A stretch of 38,105 bases of DNA from an uncultured Christensenellaceae bacterium (GCA_910588645.1 CAJUOY010000017.1:1-38105); one strand, 5' to 3'; shown: positions 8,199 to 16,787, numbered from the stretch's first letter. Notes: a model not told the origin generated them from the sequence alone. Translations and numbers: made by a program.

Positions 8199-8867
8199 TC
8201 ATTTTTTATTGATTATATCGGGCAGAACGTCCACGCCTTCCCTGCCGCCCTTGACGGCTTCAACCATCACGAGATAGGGCTTTGCGCCGTAAGCGCCCGA
8301 TACGAACTGCATTCTCTTGGGCTCGAGCCCGCGTTTTTTCAAAAGATACAAAAGCTCCGCGGATCTGTCCGCCCGTTGCAACAGGGCAAACCTTCCGCCG
8401 AATTTGAGTTTTCTGAAAGCCGCTTCCACGATTTCGGGAAGAGTAAGAGTAATCTCTTTGCGGCAGACGGCCCTTTCGTAGACCTCGTTTTCAAATCCCC
8501 CGCGCTCATAAGGAGGATTGCATAAAATCAGCGAAAATTTGTCGTCGTACTCCCTGCCTATATCCTGCAAGCGCATATTCTCCACCTTGCATTGAAATCC
8601 GTTGAGTTCGGCGGTGCGGCGGGACATATCCGCAAGACTTTCCTGCATTTCAAAGAGAGTCAGCGAGGAGATATTTTTATTCAGACACGCAAAATGAAAC
8701 CCTACCACTCCGCTTCCCGAACAGAAATCCGCCACGTTGTCACCGTGCTTTGCACGCGCGAAACGCGATAAAAGAATACTGTCGGAAGTAAACCGGTAAA
8801 GTTTTGTATTCTGGATTATTTTTTTATCCTCGTAAAATTCTTCTAAAACTTCGTCCTGTTTCAGCAT
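8199..8867 (-). CDS. trmN6: tRNA1(Val) (adenine(37)-N6)-methyltransferase, TrmN6/YabB family
   Basis: A SAM-dependent N6-adenine methyltransferase for A37 of tRNA-Val. Motif I is DFCSGSGVVGF and the catalytic motif is LCNPPYERGGFE (NPPY). The N-terminal TKLYRFTSDSILLSRFA is typical of the family. I chose the ATG at 8867 (222 residues). A TTG at 8882 is in frame but would start inside the terminator of the upstream ferredoxin gene. The ribosome binding site is weak and no promoter is obvious between that terminator and the start, so expression may rely on read-through. A tRNA-Val(UAC) gene lies at the other end of the window. Confidence 0.88.
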   Translation of the reverse strand: MLKQDEVLEEFYEDKKIIQNTKLYRFTSDSILLSRFARAKHGDNVADFCSGSGVVGFHFACLNKNISSLTLFEMQESLADMSRRTAELNGFQCKVENMRLQDIGREYDDKFSLILCNPPYERGGFENEVYERAVCRKEITLTLPEIVEAAFRKLKFGGRFALLQRADRSAELLYLLKKRGLEPKRMQFVSGAYGAKPYLVMVEAVKGGREGVDVLPDIINKK

Positions 8868-8880
8868 AGCTTTTTTGCGC

Positions 8881-8906
8881 AAAAAAGGCGGGTTATTTCA
8901 CCCGCC
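8881..8906 (-). terminator. Terminator of the ferredoxin gene
   Basis: Perfect 7-bp stem GGCGGGT/ACCCGCC (8887-8893 with 8900-8906) followed on the minus strand by six T residues. It separates the ferredoxin message from trmN6. Confidence 0.8.
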
Positions 8907-8921
8907 CTATTGCTTTCTGTA

Positions 8922-9092
8922 TTACTCAGCTTTGATTGCGCCGGTAGGGCAAACGTCCTCGCAAGCGCCGCAATCGATGCAGACGTCGGGATCAACCACG
9001 TACTTATCTGCGCCTTCGGAGATTGCCTCAACGGGGCAAGTTCCCGCGCAAGCGCCGCAGCTTACGCACTCATCAGAAATCGAATGTGCCAT
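8922..9092 (-). CDS. Small 2[4Fe-4S] ferredoxin
   Basis: A 56-residue bacterial-type ferredoxin that carries low-potential electrons. Two complete cluster motifs are visible, CVSCGACAGTCP near the N-terminus and CIDCGACEDVCP near the C-terminus, in the usual pseudo-twofold arrangement. The ribosome binding site GGAGGAA precedes the ATG. It has its own promoter (9136-9164) and terminator (8881-8906), so it is a monocistronic unit placed between ricT and trmN6, which are close neighbours in B. subtilis. Confidence 0.95.
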   Translation of the reverse strand: MAHSISDECVSCGACAGTCPVEAISEGADKYVVDPDVCIDCGACEDVCPTGAIKAE

Positions 9093-9135
9093 AAAATTCC
9101 TCCGTTTTTAACGTTATTATACGTTTATATTTTGA

Positions 9136-9164
9136 ATTATATCATATTTTCGCTAACCTGTAAA
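9136..9164 (-). promoter_or_regulatory. Promoter of the ferredoxin gene
   Basis: On the minus strand TTTACA (9164-9159), a 17-nt spacer, then TATAAT (9141-9136), about 44 nt before the ATG. Confidence 0.65.
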
Positions 9165-9191
9165 GGGGTTAAGCAAAAAATTTTTTAAACT

Positions 9192-10061
9192 TTAATTATC
9201 GGACGTATCGTCGTCTTCGCTCACGTCCGCGTCCTTCTCCTTTGCCGGCCTGTGGAATTTGAGTTTTTCGACGGGATAATCGTTGAAAGTAACGGTATCC
9301 TTTTGCTTGTCCTCTATCCTTACGCGGACGGTCATTTTGAGCATATCGATATTTACCACAGTGCCTTTGCCGTCGGGAGAAAGGACTTCAGAGCCCATTT
9401 TAGGCATTCTCTTGCAGGCGTCCGCGTAATAATCGTTTTCGTATTCGAGACAGCACATCAGTCTTCCGCACAGTCCCGAAATTTTTTGGGGATTGAGAGA
9501 AAGCCCCTGATTTTTCGCCATTTTAATGGAAACTTTTTTAAACGCGGGCATACAACTGGAACAGCAGCACTCTCTGCCGCAGGGAGCAAGCCCGCCGATA
9601 AGTTTTATCTCGTCGCGTATGCCTACCTGTCTAAGCTCTATCCGCATATGGAAGGTTGAGGAAAGATCCTTGACAAGCTCCCTGAAATCTACGCGCTGAG
9701 GAGCGGAATAATAGAACACCGCCTTAGAGCCGTCGAAGGCAAACTCACAGTCGATGAGCTTCATATCCAAACCGTGCTTTTCTATTTTTTCCCTAACCGT
9801 TTTGAAAGCGCCCGCCCGCCGCTCTATGGATTTGCGGTGAGCCTCCTCGTCCCTCGGCGTTGCCGCGCGTATGACGGGCTTCAGGGGCGAAGATATTTTT
9901 TCATCGGGCATTTCAGTGCGGGGGATAACCACGGTGGCGTACTCCGTACCGCGAGCGGTCTCGACGACCACCCCAACGCCCTTTTCGTATTTTCCTTTGC
10001 CGGGATCGAAGTAATAAACCTTACCGCCCGACTTAAAGGTTACGCCGATAATTTCTGCCAT
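9192..10061 (-). CDS. ricT: PSP1-domain protein RicT/YaaT
   Basis: In B. subtilis, RicT with RicA and RicF forms an iron-sulfur complex that promotes RNase Y-dependent mRNA maturation and influences sporulation and competence. The 289-residue protein has the diagnostic Cys-rich core GGLAPCGRECCCSSCMP followed by KISGLCGRLMCCLEYEN. Most homologues read CGRPLCC at the first site, so the extra cysteines are noteworthy. The tail is acidic (DADVSEDDDTSDN). The start overlaps the end of holB by 22 nt, which suggests translational coupling. RicA and RicF are not in the window. Confidence 0.93.
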   Translation of the reverse strand: MAEIIGVTFKSGGKVYYFDPGKGKYEKGVGVVVETARGTEYATVVIPRTEMPDEKISSPLKPVIRAATPRDEEAHRKSIERRAGAFKTVREKIEKHGLDMKLIDCEFAFDGSKAVFYYSAPQRVDFRELVKDLSSTFHMRIELRQVGIRDEIKLIGGLAPCGRECCCSSCMPAFKKVSIKMAKNQGLSLNPQKISGLCGRLMCCLEYENDYYADACKRMPKMGSEVLSPDGKGTVVNIDMLKMTVRVRIEDKQKDTVTFNDYPVEKLKFHRPAKEKDADVSEDDDTSDN

Positions 10062-10948
10062 TTTTTATTCTCCTTGACAACATTCAGAATGAAGTCGTAC
10101 AACAGTCCCTGAAAAACAGCGTTGAATTTAAGGTCGTTAAACGCCGCGCAAAGTTTTTCGAGAGCGAATATCACGGCGGGCTTTTTTAAGGGAAGTTCTT
10201 CCTCCCCGTTAAGCGCCGCGAAATAAAGTCTTTGCATTTCGCAAAGCAATTCGTTTTTATATTTGGTGTCGCCGTATTTAACGGCTATGGGCCCGGCCGC
10301 GCCCGTCTCGGTCACGGAACATATTTCCCTCGCCGCAGTCTGGATTTCATCGAACCAACCGCCTTCCGCAAGGTTTTCCGCCGCGCCCAAAATGCCGTTA
10401 GCGCTTGCCGCCGCGCGGCGGTTCACCGCCGACGGACGCTTCCTTTCGAGAGCGGAATATATCTGCTCTTCCGAAAACGGAGCAATTTCCAAAAGCTTGA
10501 CGCGGGACTTTACGGTATCCAGCACCGACGCGAGCGACGCTGCGCCGAGAATAAAATAAACGCCTTCGAGCGGTTCTTCCAAAGTTTTCAAAAGTTTGTT
10601 TTGTAAAAGCGCGGGCGCGCTTTCAAACCCGCATATACAGTAAAGTTTACGCTTGCCCTCGACAGGCTTCATCGCGCAGTCGTTAAGTATTTCCGAAACG
10701 GCTTCCGCATTGAACTTTTTATCCGCCTCCGGATAAATTTTAAAATCGGTAAAACTTTCGTGTAAAATTCTCGAACCGACGGAATAGTTTCCGTCCGCGC
10801 CGAAAAAGGCGAGCGCAAATATTTTAAGCGCCTCGCGCATATTCTTAGGATCGTTAAAACAGAGCATATACGCGTGCGAAAGTCTGTCTTTCTCCGCGTC
10901 GCCCGCCAAAATCCTGTATGCGGTTGTGCTTAAAATAAGTTCCTTCAC
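10040..10948 (-). CDS. holB: DNA polymerase III delta' subunit
   Basis: Clamp-loader subunit of the replicative polymerase. The 302-residue protein begins with the delta'-type RLSHAYMLCF. It also has KRKLYCICGFESAPALLQNKLLKTLEEPLEGVYFIL, the sensor region of an AAA+ clamp-loader fold, and VKSRVKLLEI. The canonical P-loop and the zinc-binding cysteines of E. coli delta' are absent, as expected for a non-ATPase delta'. It overlaps tmk by 4 nt and ricT by 22 nt, in the same tmk-holB-ricT order as in B. subtilis. Confidence 0.92.
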   Translation of the reverse strand: MKELILSTTAYRILAGDAEKDRLSHAYMLCFNDPKNMREALKIFALAFFGADGNYSVGSRILHESFTDFKIYPEADKKFNAEAVSEILNDCAMKPVEGKRKLYCICGFESAPALLQNKLLKTLEEPLEGVYFILGAASLASVLDTVKSRVKLLEIAPFSEEQIYSALERKRPSAVNRRAAASANGILGAAENLAEGGWFDEIQTAAREICSVTETGAAGPIAVKYGDTKYKNELLCEMQRLYFAALNGEEELPLKKPAVIFALEKLCAAFNDLKFNAVFQGLLYDFILNVVKENKKWQKLSA

Positions 10949-11571
10949 TGCTCCGTCACGCGCCTTTCGATAAATAAATTACGTATTTTTTCCGCCGTCT
11001 GGGCCTTTGTTCCCGAACAGTCCACCGCGCATATGTCGGGATATTTTGCTTCGAGAGCCTTGTATCCCTCGTACACCTTTCTATGGAAAGCGAGGCCGAG
11101 CTGTTCTATCCTGTCGTTCTTGTCCGCGCCGTGCTTGCGGTTGAACGCGTCCTCGGGCGAAATATCCAAAAAGACAGTCATATACGGGGGGTAATTGTCT
11201 ATAGCAAACGAATTTATGTCGGCTACGAATTGCTCGCCCAGCCCCCTTGCATATCCCTGATATGCGAGAGAGGAATAATAGTATCTGTCGCAGATAACCA
11301 GCTTGCCGCTGTTTAAAGCGGGTATCACGGTCTCTTTGAGATGTTGCACCCGCGCAGCCGCGTAAAGCAGAGCTTCGCACTCGTCGCACATCTCGGTATT
11401 TTTTCCGTCGAGAATTATTTTGCGTATTTCTTCGGAAATTTTACTTCCGCCCGGTTCGCGGGTTAAAATAAAGTCCACTCCGCGCTCCGTTAAAAATTGG
11501 GACAAAAGCCTGAGTTGAGTACTCTTGCCCGAGCCCTCGCACCCCTCGAAAACTACGAGTTTTCCAATCAT
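10945..11571 (-). CDS. tmk: Thymidylate kinase
   Basis: Phosphorylates dTMP to dTDP for DNA synthesis. The 208-residue protein carries the P-loop FEGCEGSGKSTQ, the DR(Y/H) region ICDRYYYSSLAYQG and the TREPGG motif (FILTREPGGSK), all classic for Tmk. It overlaps the upstream decarboxylase gene by 4 nt and holB by 4 nt, so it sits in the middle of a tightly packed operon. Confidence 0.97.
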   Translation of the reverse strand: MIGKLVVFEGCEGSGKSTQLRLLSQFLTERGVDFILTREPGGSKISEEIRKIILDGKNTEMCDECEALLYAAARVQHLKETVIPALNSGKLVICDRYYYSSLAYQGYARGLGEQFVADINSFAIDNYPPYMTVFLDISPEDAFNRKHGADKNDRIEQLGLAFHRKVYEGYKALEAKYPDICAVDCSGTKAQTAEKIRNLFIERRVTEQ

Positions 11572-12908
11572 TTAGCCACCACTCTTATCTTTCCGTCCTC
11601 TAAGCCGTAAGTATTTTTAGCCGAGGTCAGAATGTCGATTTCTTCTTTGGTAATTATTTCTCCCGCCACCACTACGGGCACGCAAGGAGGAGCTATGCCC
11701 ACGTTGCAGGCGCACATCGCGCCCTCCGCCTGATTCAAAGGCACAAGCATATGCCGCTGTTTAAGGGCGTAAAGATAGCTGTACGTCCGCTCTACGGGGG
11801 AGAGCTCCGCCCTGGCGACGTATTGTTTTTTGAGCTTTCTGCTGTTGACTGCGGAAGTAAACGCCGACTGTAACTTTGCAAGATCGGCTGCCGTTGTCAT
11901 AGGTGAAAGATAGAACAGCACATAACGCCCGTCGGAAAGCTCGGGATATACTCCTTTCTTTTCAAGCAATACCGTGACGTCGTCCGCCGAAACACCCAAA
12001 GGCTCGCAGTCTATCGCTATCTTCATTTTATCCGCCGAAGGGTACAGGCGGTAAGGGAACTTTTCCCTGAAAGCAGTCACTGCGGCGACCGCATCTTCCA
12101 TTATCTTAGGATTATTCTTTATATATTTTAGGCCGTATTCCACCGAGGCCATTATAGGAAAACTGGGCGAGGTGGTTCGGAACATCGAAAGCCCCTCTTT
12201 CAATGCGGGTAAAAGTTCGTCGTTGTTGGAAGAAACTATTGCGCCCTGCGTAAGCGTGGGCAAAGTCTTATGCGCCCCGTCCACCCAAAGATCGGCGTAA
12301 ACTCCCGCATATCCCGCGCCGAGCTGACCGAACGCAAGGTGCGCGCCGTGAGCCCCGTCCACAAGCAGATGTCTGCCGTACTTTTTCAGAAGAGAGGAAT
12401 ATTCCTTTAACGGCGCTATATTTCCGTAGTAATCGGGGGAAGCGACTATCATTCCCGCTATGGTGGAATCGTTTGAAATCAACCCTTCTATAAGCTTTGG
12501 CGACGGGGGCAAAAGCACCCCGCCCGACGACTGTCCCTGCACTACGACAGGTTCGAGATTGAAGAGCCTGCACGCGTTCCACACGCTTTGATGGCTGCCG
12601 CGCGGAACTATTATTTTAGTGCCCAATCCCGAAACGGCGTAAATCATTGCAAGTATACCCGAGGACGAACCGTCCGTAAGTATGAAGCTGTCGTTGGCCC
12701 CGAGTATCTGAGCTATGTCCGCCTGAGCGGCCGCGATAACCCCCGTAGGACACAGCAGATTGTCGGTATAGGACAGCTCGGTCACGTCCATAGACGCAAC
12801 CGCGAACTTGGATTTAAAGTCGCCCCTGCCCTTATGTCCGGGCATATGGAAAGACTTATCCGCCTTTACGTAATTTTTAAGCTGTGAATATATAAGGTAA
12901 TTATACAT
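11568..12908 (-). CDS. Orn/Lys/Arg decarboxylase family (YaaO-like)
   Basis: A PLP-dependent fold-type I decarboxylase, 446 residues, like B. subtilis YaaO/SpeA-type proteins encoded just upstream of tmk. The PLP lysine lies in VDGAHKTLPTLTQGA, preceded by VDGAHGAHLAFG. HMPGHKG near the N-terminus is the family's opening motif, and the C-terminal domain PPCVPVVVAGEIIT is intact. Arginine, lysine or ornithine specificity cannot be decided from sequence alone. The start is an ATG 14 nt after the lysS stop. Its role in this housekeeping operon is unclear, although the linkage to tmk is widely conserved. Confidence 0.9.
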   Translation of the reverse strand: MYNYLIYSQLKNYVKADKSFHMPGHKGRGDFKSKFAVASMDVTELSYTDNLLCPTGVIAAAQADIAQILGANDSFILTDGSSSGILAMIYAVSGLGTKIIVPRGSHQSVWNACRLFNLEPVVVQGQSSGGVLLPPSPKLIEGLISNDSTIAGMIVASPDYYGNIAPLKEYSSLLKKYGRHLLVDGAHGAHLAFGQLGAGYAGVYADLWVDGAHKTLPTLTQGAIVSSNNDELLPALKEGLSMFRTTSPSFPIMASVEYGLKYIKNNPKIMEDAVAAVTAFREKFPYRLYPSADKMKIAIDCEPLGVSADDVTVLLEKKGVYPELSDGRYVLFYLSPMTTAADLAKLQSAFTSAVNSRKLKKQYVARAELSPVERTYSYLYALKQRHMLVPLNQAEGAMCACNVGIAPPCVPVVVAGEIITKEEIDILTSAKNTYGLEDGKIRVVAK

Positions 12909-12922
12909 AGCGATTTAAAAAT

Positions 12923-14437
12923 TTATTTCTTGGGTTTCATCGTGGGGAAGAGCAATACGTCCCTTATAGTAGCGCTGTCGGTAAGCAACATTACAAGCCT
13001 GTCTACGCCGAAACCGAGACCGCCCGTAGGGGGCAGACCGTATTCGAGCGCGGTAACGAACTCCTCGTCAACCTGAGCGTTGCAATTCTTTTCCTGCGCG
13101 CGCTTGGCTTCGACCTGTTTTACAAATCTCTGCTTTTGATCTATGGGATCGTTGAGTTCGGAAAACGCGTTGCCGAATTCGTGCGCGCAGATGAAGTATT
13201 CAAACCTCTGCGTAAACGCGGGATCGTTCTCCTTTCTCTTTGCAAGCGGAGAATTCTCCACGGGATAATCGTAAATAAACGTGGGCTGAACGAGCTTATC
13301 CTCTACAAAGGCGTCGAACAGCGCGATAAGCACGTGCCCCTTTGTCGCCTCCGCGCCCTCTTCTACGGTTACGCCGAGATCGGCCGCGCACTTGCGGGCG
13401 TCCTCGTCGCTTGTCCAACTGTCGAAGTCCGCGCCGCAATATTTTTTGACGGCTTCTTTCATCGTGAGCCTCGCCCACTTTCCACCGAGGTGAATTTCCG
13501 TACCCTGGTAAGTAATATCGGTCGTGCCGCAAACCTTGCGGGCGACGGTCTGATACATATCCTCTACGATATTCATCATATCGAAGTAATCGAGGTAAGC
13601 CGCGTACATTTCAATCGTGGTAAATTCGGGGTTGTGGAAAGCGTCCATACCCTCGTTGCGGAATATCCTGCCCACTTCGTAGACGCGTTCGAAACCGCCT
13701 ACGATCAATCTTTTGAGATAGAGTTCGGTCTCTATTCTCAAATACATATCGATGTCAAGCGCGTTATGTCTCGTCTTGAATGGACGGGCGGACGCGCCTA
13801 TCTCTATCGTATTAAGTACGGGCGTATCCACTTCGAGAAAGCCGTTTTCATCGAGATACGCACGGATCTCCGAAAGTATACGCGAACGCTTGAAGAATGT
13901 ATTTTTAACTTCGGGATTGACTATGAGGTCGAGTTCCCTCTGTCTGTAACGAATATCGGTGTCCTTCAAGCCGTGCTGCTTTTCGGGCAGGGGTAAAAGA
14001 CATTTGCTCAAAAGCTCTATACTTTGACAATGAACGGAGATTTCACCGGTCTGCGTCTTGAAAACGTAGCCTTTCGCGCCGATTATGTCGCCGAGATCAT
14101 AGTCCTTTTTAAAGGACGCATAAGTTTCCTCGCCAACGTCGTCGCGGCGGACGTAGATCTGAATTGCGCCTTCGTCGTCCTGCATATGACAAAAAGACGC
14201 CTTACCCATAATACGGCGGAGCATAAGTCTGCCTGCAATGCAAACTTCCTTGCCTTCCAGTTCTTCAAAATGACTCTTGATATATCCCGAACGCGCGGTA
14301 ACTTCGTACTTGACTTTTACGTAGGGATTATTTCCCTCATCGGTAAGTTTTTGAAGTTTTTCACGACGAATTCTCGCCTGTTCGGCAAGGTTTTCGGCTT
14401 CCTGCTCGGGAGTGAGGTTCTGTAAATTTTCTGCCAT
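12923..14437 (-). CDS. lysS: Lysyl-tRNA synthetase (class II)
   Basis: Charges tRNA-Lys. The 504-residue class II enzyme has an N-terminal OB-fold anticodon domain (about 60-170, VCIAGRLMLRRIMGKASF) and the catalytic core. Motif 2 is FRNEGMDAFHNPEFTTIE and motif 3 is GLGFGVDRLVMLLTDS, with ENSPLAKR typical of LysRS. It follows greA by 11 nt, and greA-lysS linkage is common in Firmicutes. It should share the greA promoter and leader. Confidence 0.97.
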   Translation of the reverse strand: MAENLQNLTPEQEAENLAEQARIRREKLQKLTDEGNNPYVKVKYEVTARSGYIKSHFEELEGKEVCIAGRLMLRRIMGKASFCHMQDDEGAIQIYVRRDDVGEETYASFKKDYDLGDIIGAKGYVFKTQTGEISVHCQSIELLSKCLLPLPEKQHGLKDTDIRYRQRELDLIVNPEVKNTFFKRSRILSEIRAYLDENGFLEVDTPVLNTIEIGASARPFKTRHNALDIDMYLRIETELYLKRLIVGGFERVYEVGRIFRNEGMDAFHNPEFTTIEMYAAYLDYFDMMNIVEDMYQTVARKVCGTTDITYQGTEIHLGGKWARLTMKEAVKKYCGADFDSWTSDEDARKCAADLGVTVEEGAEATKGHVLIALFDAFVEDKLVQPTFIYDYPVENSPLAKRKENDPAFTQRFEYFICAHEFGNAFSELNDPIDQKQRFVKQVEAKRAQEKNCNAQVDEEFVTALEYGLPPTGGLGFGVDRLVMLLTDSATIRDVLLFPTMKPKK

Positions 14438-14448
14438 ATTCGTTACCC

Positions 14449-14919
14449 TCAGCTTATTTTAACGATTTTAAGTGTATAGTCCGAACCGTCGGGGCACTTG
14501 ACGGCGATCTTGTCGCCCACCCTTTTTCTCAAAAGCGCCGCGCCGACGGGCGACTCGACGGAAATTTTACCCGCCATAACGTCCACGTCTATTACGGAGG
14601 TTATAGTGTAGACCTGCTCTTCCTCCATATCCTCGTCGTAAACGGTAACGACGCTGCCCAGATGAACGTAGCTCGTGTCGGTATCCTCCTTGCGGATATC
14701 GGCATATTTGAGTTTGTACTCTATTTCGGCAATTTTGCCCTCGTTGGAACGCTGTTCCTCGCGCGCCGCGTCGTACTCCGCATTTTCGGAGAGATCTCCG
14801 TGACTGCGCGCTTCGGCAATGCGCTCGATTATTTCCGGACGCTTTATCTTAATGAGGTACTCAAGCTCCTTTTTAAGATCGTCGTAATTTTTCTGCGTCA
14901 TTACAATAAGTTCTGCCAT
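14449..14919 (-). CDS. greA: Transcription elongation factor GreA
   Basis: Rescues backtracked RNA polymerase by stimulating transcript cleavage through the secondary channel. The 156-residue protein has the coiled-coil with the catalytic acidic tip (ENAEYDAAREEQ) and the C-terminal FKBP-like domain ending in VKCPDGSDYTLKIV. I chose the ATG at 14919 because AAGGAG lies at the right distance and GreA begins MAELIVMTQ-like. A GTG at 14976 would add 19 residues encoded within the leader hairpin. It is the first gene of the greA-lysS-decarboxylase-tmk-holB-ricT operon. Confidence 0.96.
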   Translation of the reverse strand: MAELIVMTQKNYDDLKKELEYLIKIKRPEIIERIAEARSHGDLSENAEYDAAREEQRSNEGKIAEIEYKLKYADIRKEDTDTSYVHLGSVVTVYDEDMEEEQVYTITSVIDVDVMAGKISVESPVGAALLRKRVGDKIAVKCPDGSDYTLKIVKIS

Positions 14920-14951
14920 TTTAAGCTCCTTGGAAAAAAATATAAGTAAAA

Positions 14952-14976
14952 GTGATTTCGCTTTTTGCGAAATCAC
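14952..14976 (-). promoter_or_regulatory. Hairpin in the greA leader, possible attenuator
   Basis: A perfect 10-bp inverted repeat GTGATTTCGC/GCGAAATCAC with an AAAAA loop on the minus strand. It is followed by TTTTACTT and a run of seven T residues before the greA ribosome binding site. It starts about 10 nt into the predicted transcript. It may act as a conditional terminator of the greA operon. Confidence 0.6.
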
Positions 14977-14992
14977 ATTCTTTTGCTACTTT

Positions 14993-15021
14993 ATTATATA
15001 ATTACAAATCGTATTTGTCAA
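14993..15021 (-). promoter_or_regulatory. Consensus promoter of the greA operon
   Basis: On the minus strand a perfect TTGACA (15021-15016), a 17-nt spacer and a perfect TATAAT (14998-14993). The predicted start is near 14986, giving a leader of about 67 nt that contains the hairpin at 14952-14976. Confidence 0.85.
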
Positions 15022-15055
15022 CGATTTATACCCGACGGACAAATATAAGGGAATA

Positions 15056-16225
15056 TTAAAGGGTTTTCCCCAAGAACGCGGCAATGCGCCTAACCGCTTC
15101 CGAAAGCTGTTTCATGGAAGCCGCGTAACTCGCCCTGACGAAATATTTTCCAGCACCGCCGAACGCGCTCCCCGGAACGACCGCGACTTTTTCCGCGGCA
15201 AGCAACTTTTCCGCAAACTGCTCGCCGTCAAGCCCCGTATTCTCCACGGAAGCGAACACGTAAAACGCGCCCTTGGGCATAAAGCATTTCAAGCCGAGCT
15301 TATTCAAAGCGCCCGCAAGAAAATTGCCCCTGCGGTTATACTCTTCGCGCATTTCAGATACGGCGGCAAAGCCGTCCGCAAAGCCCTCCTTCAAAGCCGC
15401 GACTGCCGCCCGCTGGCTCATCTGCGGCGCGCACAATATAGTGTACTGATGAATTTTAAGCATCGCCTCGTCTATTTCTTTGGGCGCACAGACGAAGCCC
15501 ACTCGCCAACCCGTCATTGCAAATGCCTTTGAAAAGCCCCCTATATATACCGTTCTTTCGGCCATTCCGTCAAACGAAGCTATCGACGTATGCTGTCCCT
15601 CGTAGGTCAATTCGGCGTAAATTTCGTCGGATATGACGAGGAGATCGCGCTCCTTTATCACGGGTATAATTTGTTTAAGCTGTTCGCCCGTCATAACCGC
15701 GCCCGTCGGATTGTTGGGGTAGGGCAGAATTATTGCCTTGGTCTTTTCCGTGACCGCGCTCTCCAACATTTCGGCCGTCAATATGAAGTCGTTGTCCGCC
15801 GAACATTTCACGGGTACGGGCGTACCGCCCGCAAGCGAAACTATGGGAGCATAGGATACGTAGGAGGGCTCGGGGACGAGCACTTCGTCGCCCGATTCAC
15901 AGGTTGCGCGTATGGCAAGATCGATGGCCTCGCTCGCGCCGACCGTCACTATAATCCGGTCTGCGGGATAGTCGACCGAAAAGGATTTTTTAAGATATTC
16001 CGATATAAGCTCTCTTAGTTCCGGAAGCCCGCGATTGCCCGTATATTGAGTATATCCCCGCCTCAACGAGCGGATAGCCGCGTCGCGGACGTTCCAAGGA
16101 GTGATAAAATCGGGCTCGCCCACGCCCAAAGATATGGCCCCCTCCATAGTGGAAACCACGTCAAAAAATTTTCTTATTCCGCTTGGCTGTAATCCCGCCG
16201 CACGCGAGTTAACGAAGTTTCTCAT
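15056..16225 (-). CDS. Class I/II PLP-dependent aminotransferase (AlaT/AspB-like)
   Basis: A fold-type I aminotransferase of 389 residues. The PLP lysine is K233 in GGFSKAFAMTGWRVGF. N172 in YPNNPTGAV and D200 in ISDEIYAELTY contact the cofactor, and a carboxylate-binding Arg is in YFVRASYA. It belongs to the aspartate/alanine/aromatic aminotransferase group, but the substrate cannot be fixed from sequence. The gene starts 2 nt after the Lrp/AsnC regulator. The same regulator-aminotransferase pairing occurs as alaR-alaT in B. subtilis, which makes an alanine-related role plausible (inference). Confidence 0.93.
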   Translation of the reverse strand: MRNFVNSRAAGLQPSGIRKFFDVVSTMEGAISLGVGEPDFITPWNVRDAAIRSLRRGYTQYTGNRGLPELRELISEYLKKSFSVDYPADRIIVTVGASEAIDLAIRATCESGDEVLVPEPSYVSYAPIVSLAGGTPVPVKCSADNDFILTAEMLESAVTEKTKAIILPYPNNPTGAVMTGEQLKQIIPVIKERDLLVISDEIYAELTYEGQHTSIASFDGMAERTVYIGGFSKAFAMTGWRVGFVCAPKEIDEAMLKIHQYTILCAPQMSQRAAVAALKEGFADGFAAVSEMREEYNRRGNFLAGALNKLGLKCFMPKGAFYVFASVENTGLDGEQFAEKLLAAEKVAVVPGSAFGGAGKYFVRASYAASMKQLSEAVRRIAAFLGKTL

Positions 16226-16227
16226 AG

Positions 16228-16719
16228 TTACGCCTGCACGCTTATGCGCTTGCCGCCTTCAGCCTCGCGCGTTTCCGCGCCCTCGACTTTATACTTCTTT
16301 AATATGAAGTGCGTGGCCGTGGAAATAACGCTGTCGTATGTAGAGATCTTCTCTGAAACAAAGCGGGAAATTTCCTTCAACGACCGGCCGCGGACTATTA
16401 CCGCAAGGTCGTACGCTCCGCTCATAAGATACAGACTCTGCACCTCGGAGTGGGCGCTTACCTCTTCCGCAATGGCGTCGAAACCGTGACCGCGCTGAGG
16501 AGTTACCTTGACTTCAATTAGCGCTTCCACAATGTCCTCGTCAACGCTGTCCGCGTTGATAATCGCAGTATATTTGACTATTATTCCTCTATCTTCAAGA
16601 GAGCGGATTTTTGCTTCCGCCTCGGCCTCGCTTATTTTAAGGGCGGCTGCGATCTGCCCTGCGCTTATTCTGCTGTCCTCTGTCAAAAGAGCAAGAATAT
16701 CTTTTTCGAGTTTTTCCAT
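16228..16719 (-). CDS. Lrp/AsnC family transcriptional regulator
   Basis: A 163-residue feast/famine regulator with an N-terminal winged helix-turn-helix (about 1-55, 'ILALLTEDSRISAGQIAAALKISEAEAEAKIRSLED...' pattern). A linker strand (IVKYTAIIN) and a C-terminal ligand-binding domain follow (VEALIEVKV...YDLAVIVRG). It probably senses an amino acid and controls the aminotransferase 2 nt downstream and perhaps itself. The first candidate binding site is the compact divergent promoter region 16720-16822. Confidence 0.93.
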   Translation of the reverse strand: MEKLEKDILALLTEDSRISAGQIAAALKISEAEAEAKIRSLEDRGIIVKYTAIINADSVDEDIVEALIEVKVTPQRGHGFDAIAEEVSAHSEVQSLYLMSGAYDLAVIVRGRSLKEISRFVSEKISTYDSVISTATHFILKKYKVEGAETREAEGGKRISVQA

Positions 16720-16753
16720 AATTCAACCCCCGTAGCGGATATTTATAAAATTT

Positions 16754-16782
16754 ATTATACAATTTACCTGCAGTAAAGTCAA
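16754..16782 (-). promoter_or_regulatory. Promoter of the Lrp-aminotransferase operon
   Basis: On the minus strand TTGACT (16782-16777), a 17-nt spacer and TATAAT (16759-16754). The leader then carries a G-rich ribosome binding site before the ATG at 16719. Its -35 lies 5 nt from the -35 of the divergent promoter. Confidence 0.75.
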
Positions 16783-16787
16783 ATCGA

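Noticed and set aside
13136..13996. A 286-codon plus-strand ORF opposite lysS
   Set aside because: It lies entirely inside lysS, which has all class II synthetase motifs; there is no promoter or ribosome binding site.
14920..14976. A longer GreA starting at a GTG within the leader
   Set aside because: The extra 19 residues are encoded by the leader hairpin and T run, and the downstream ATG has a clear AAGGAG site.
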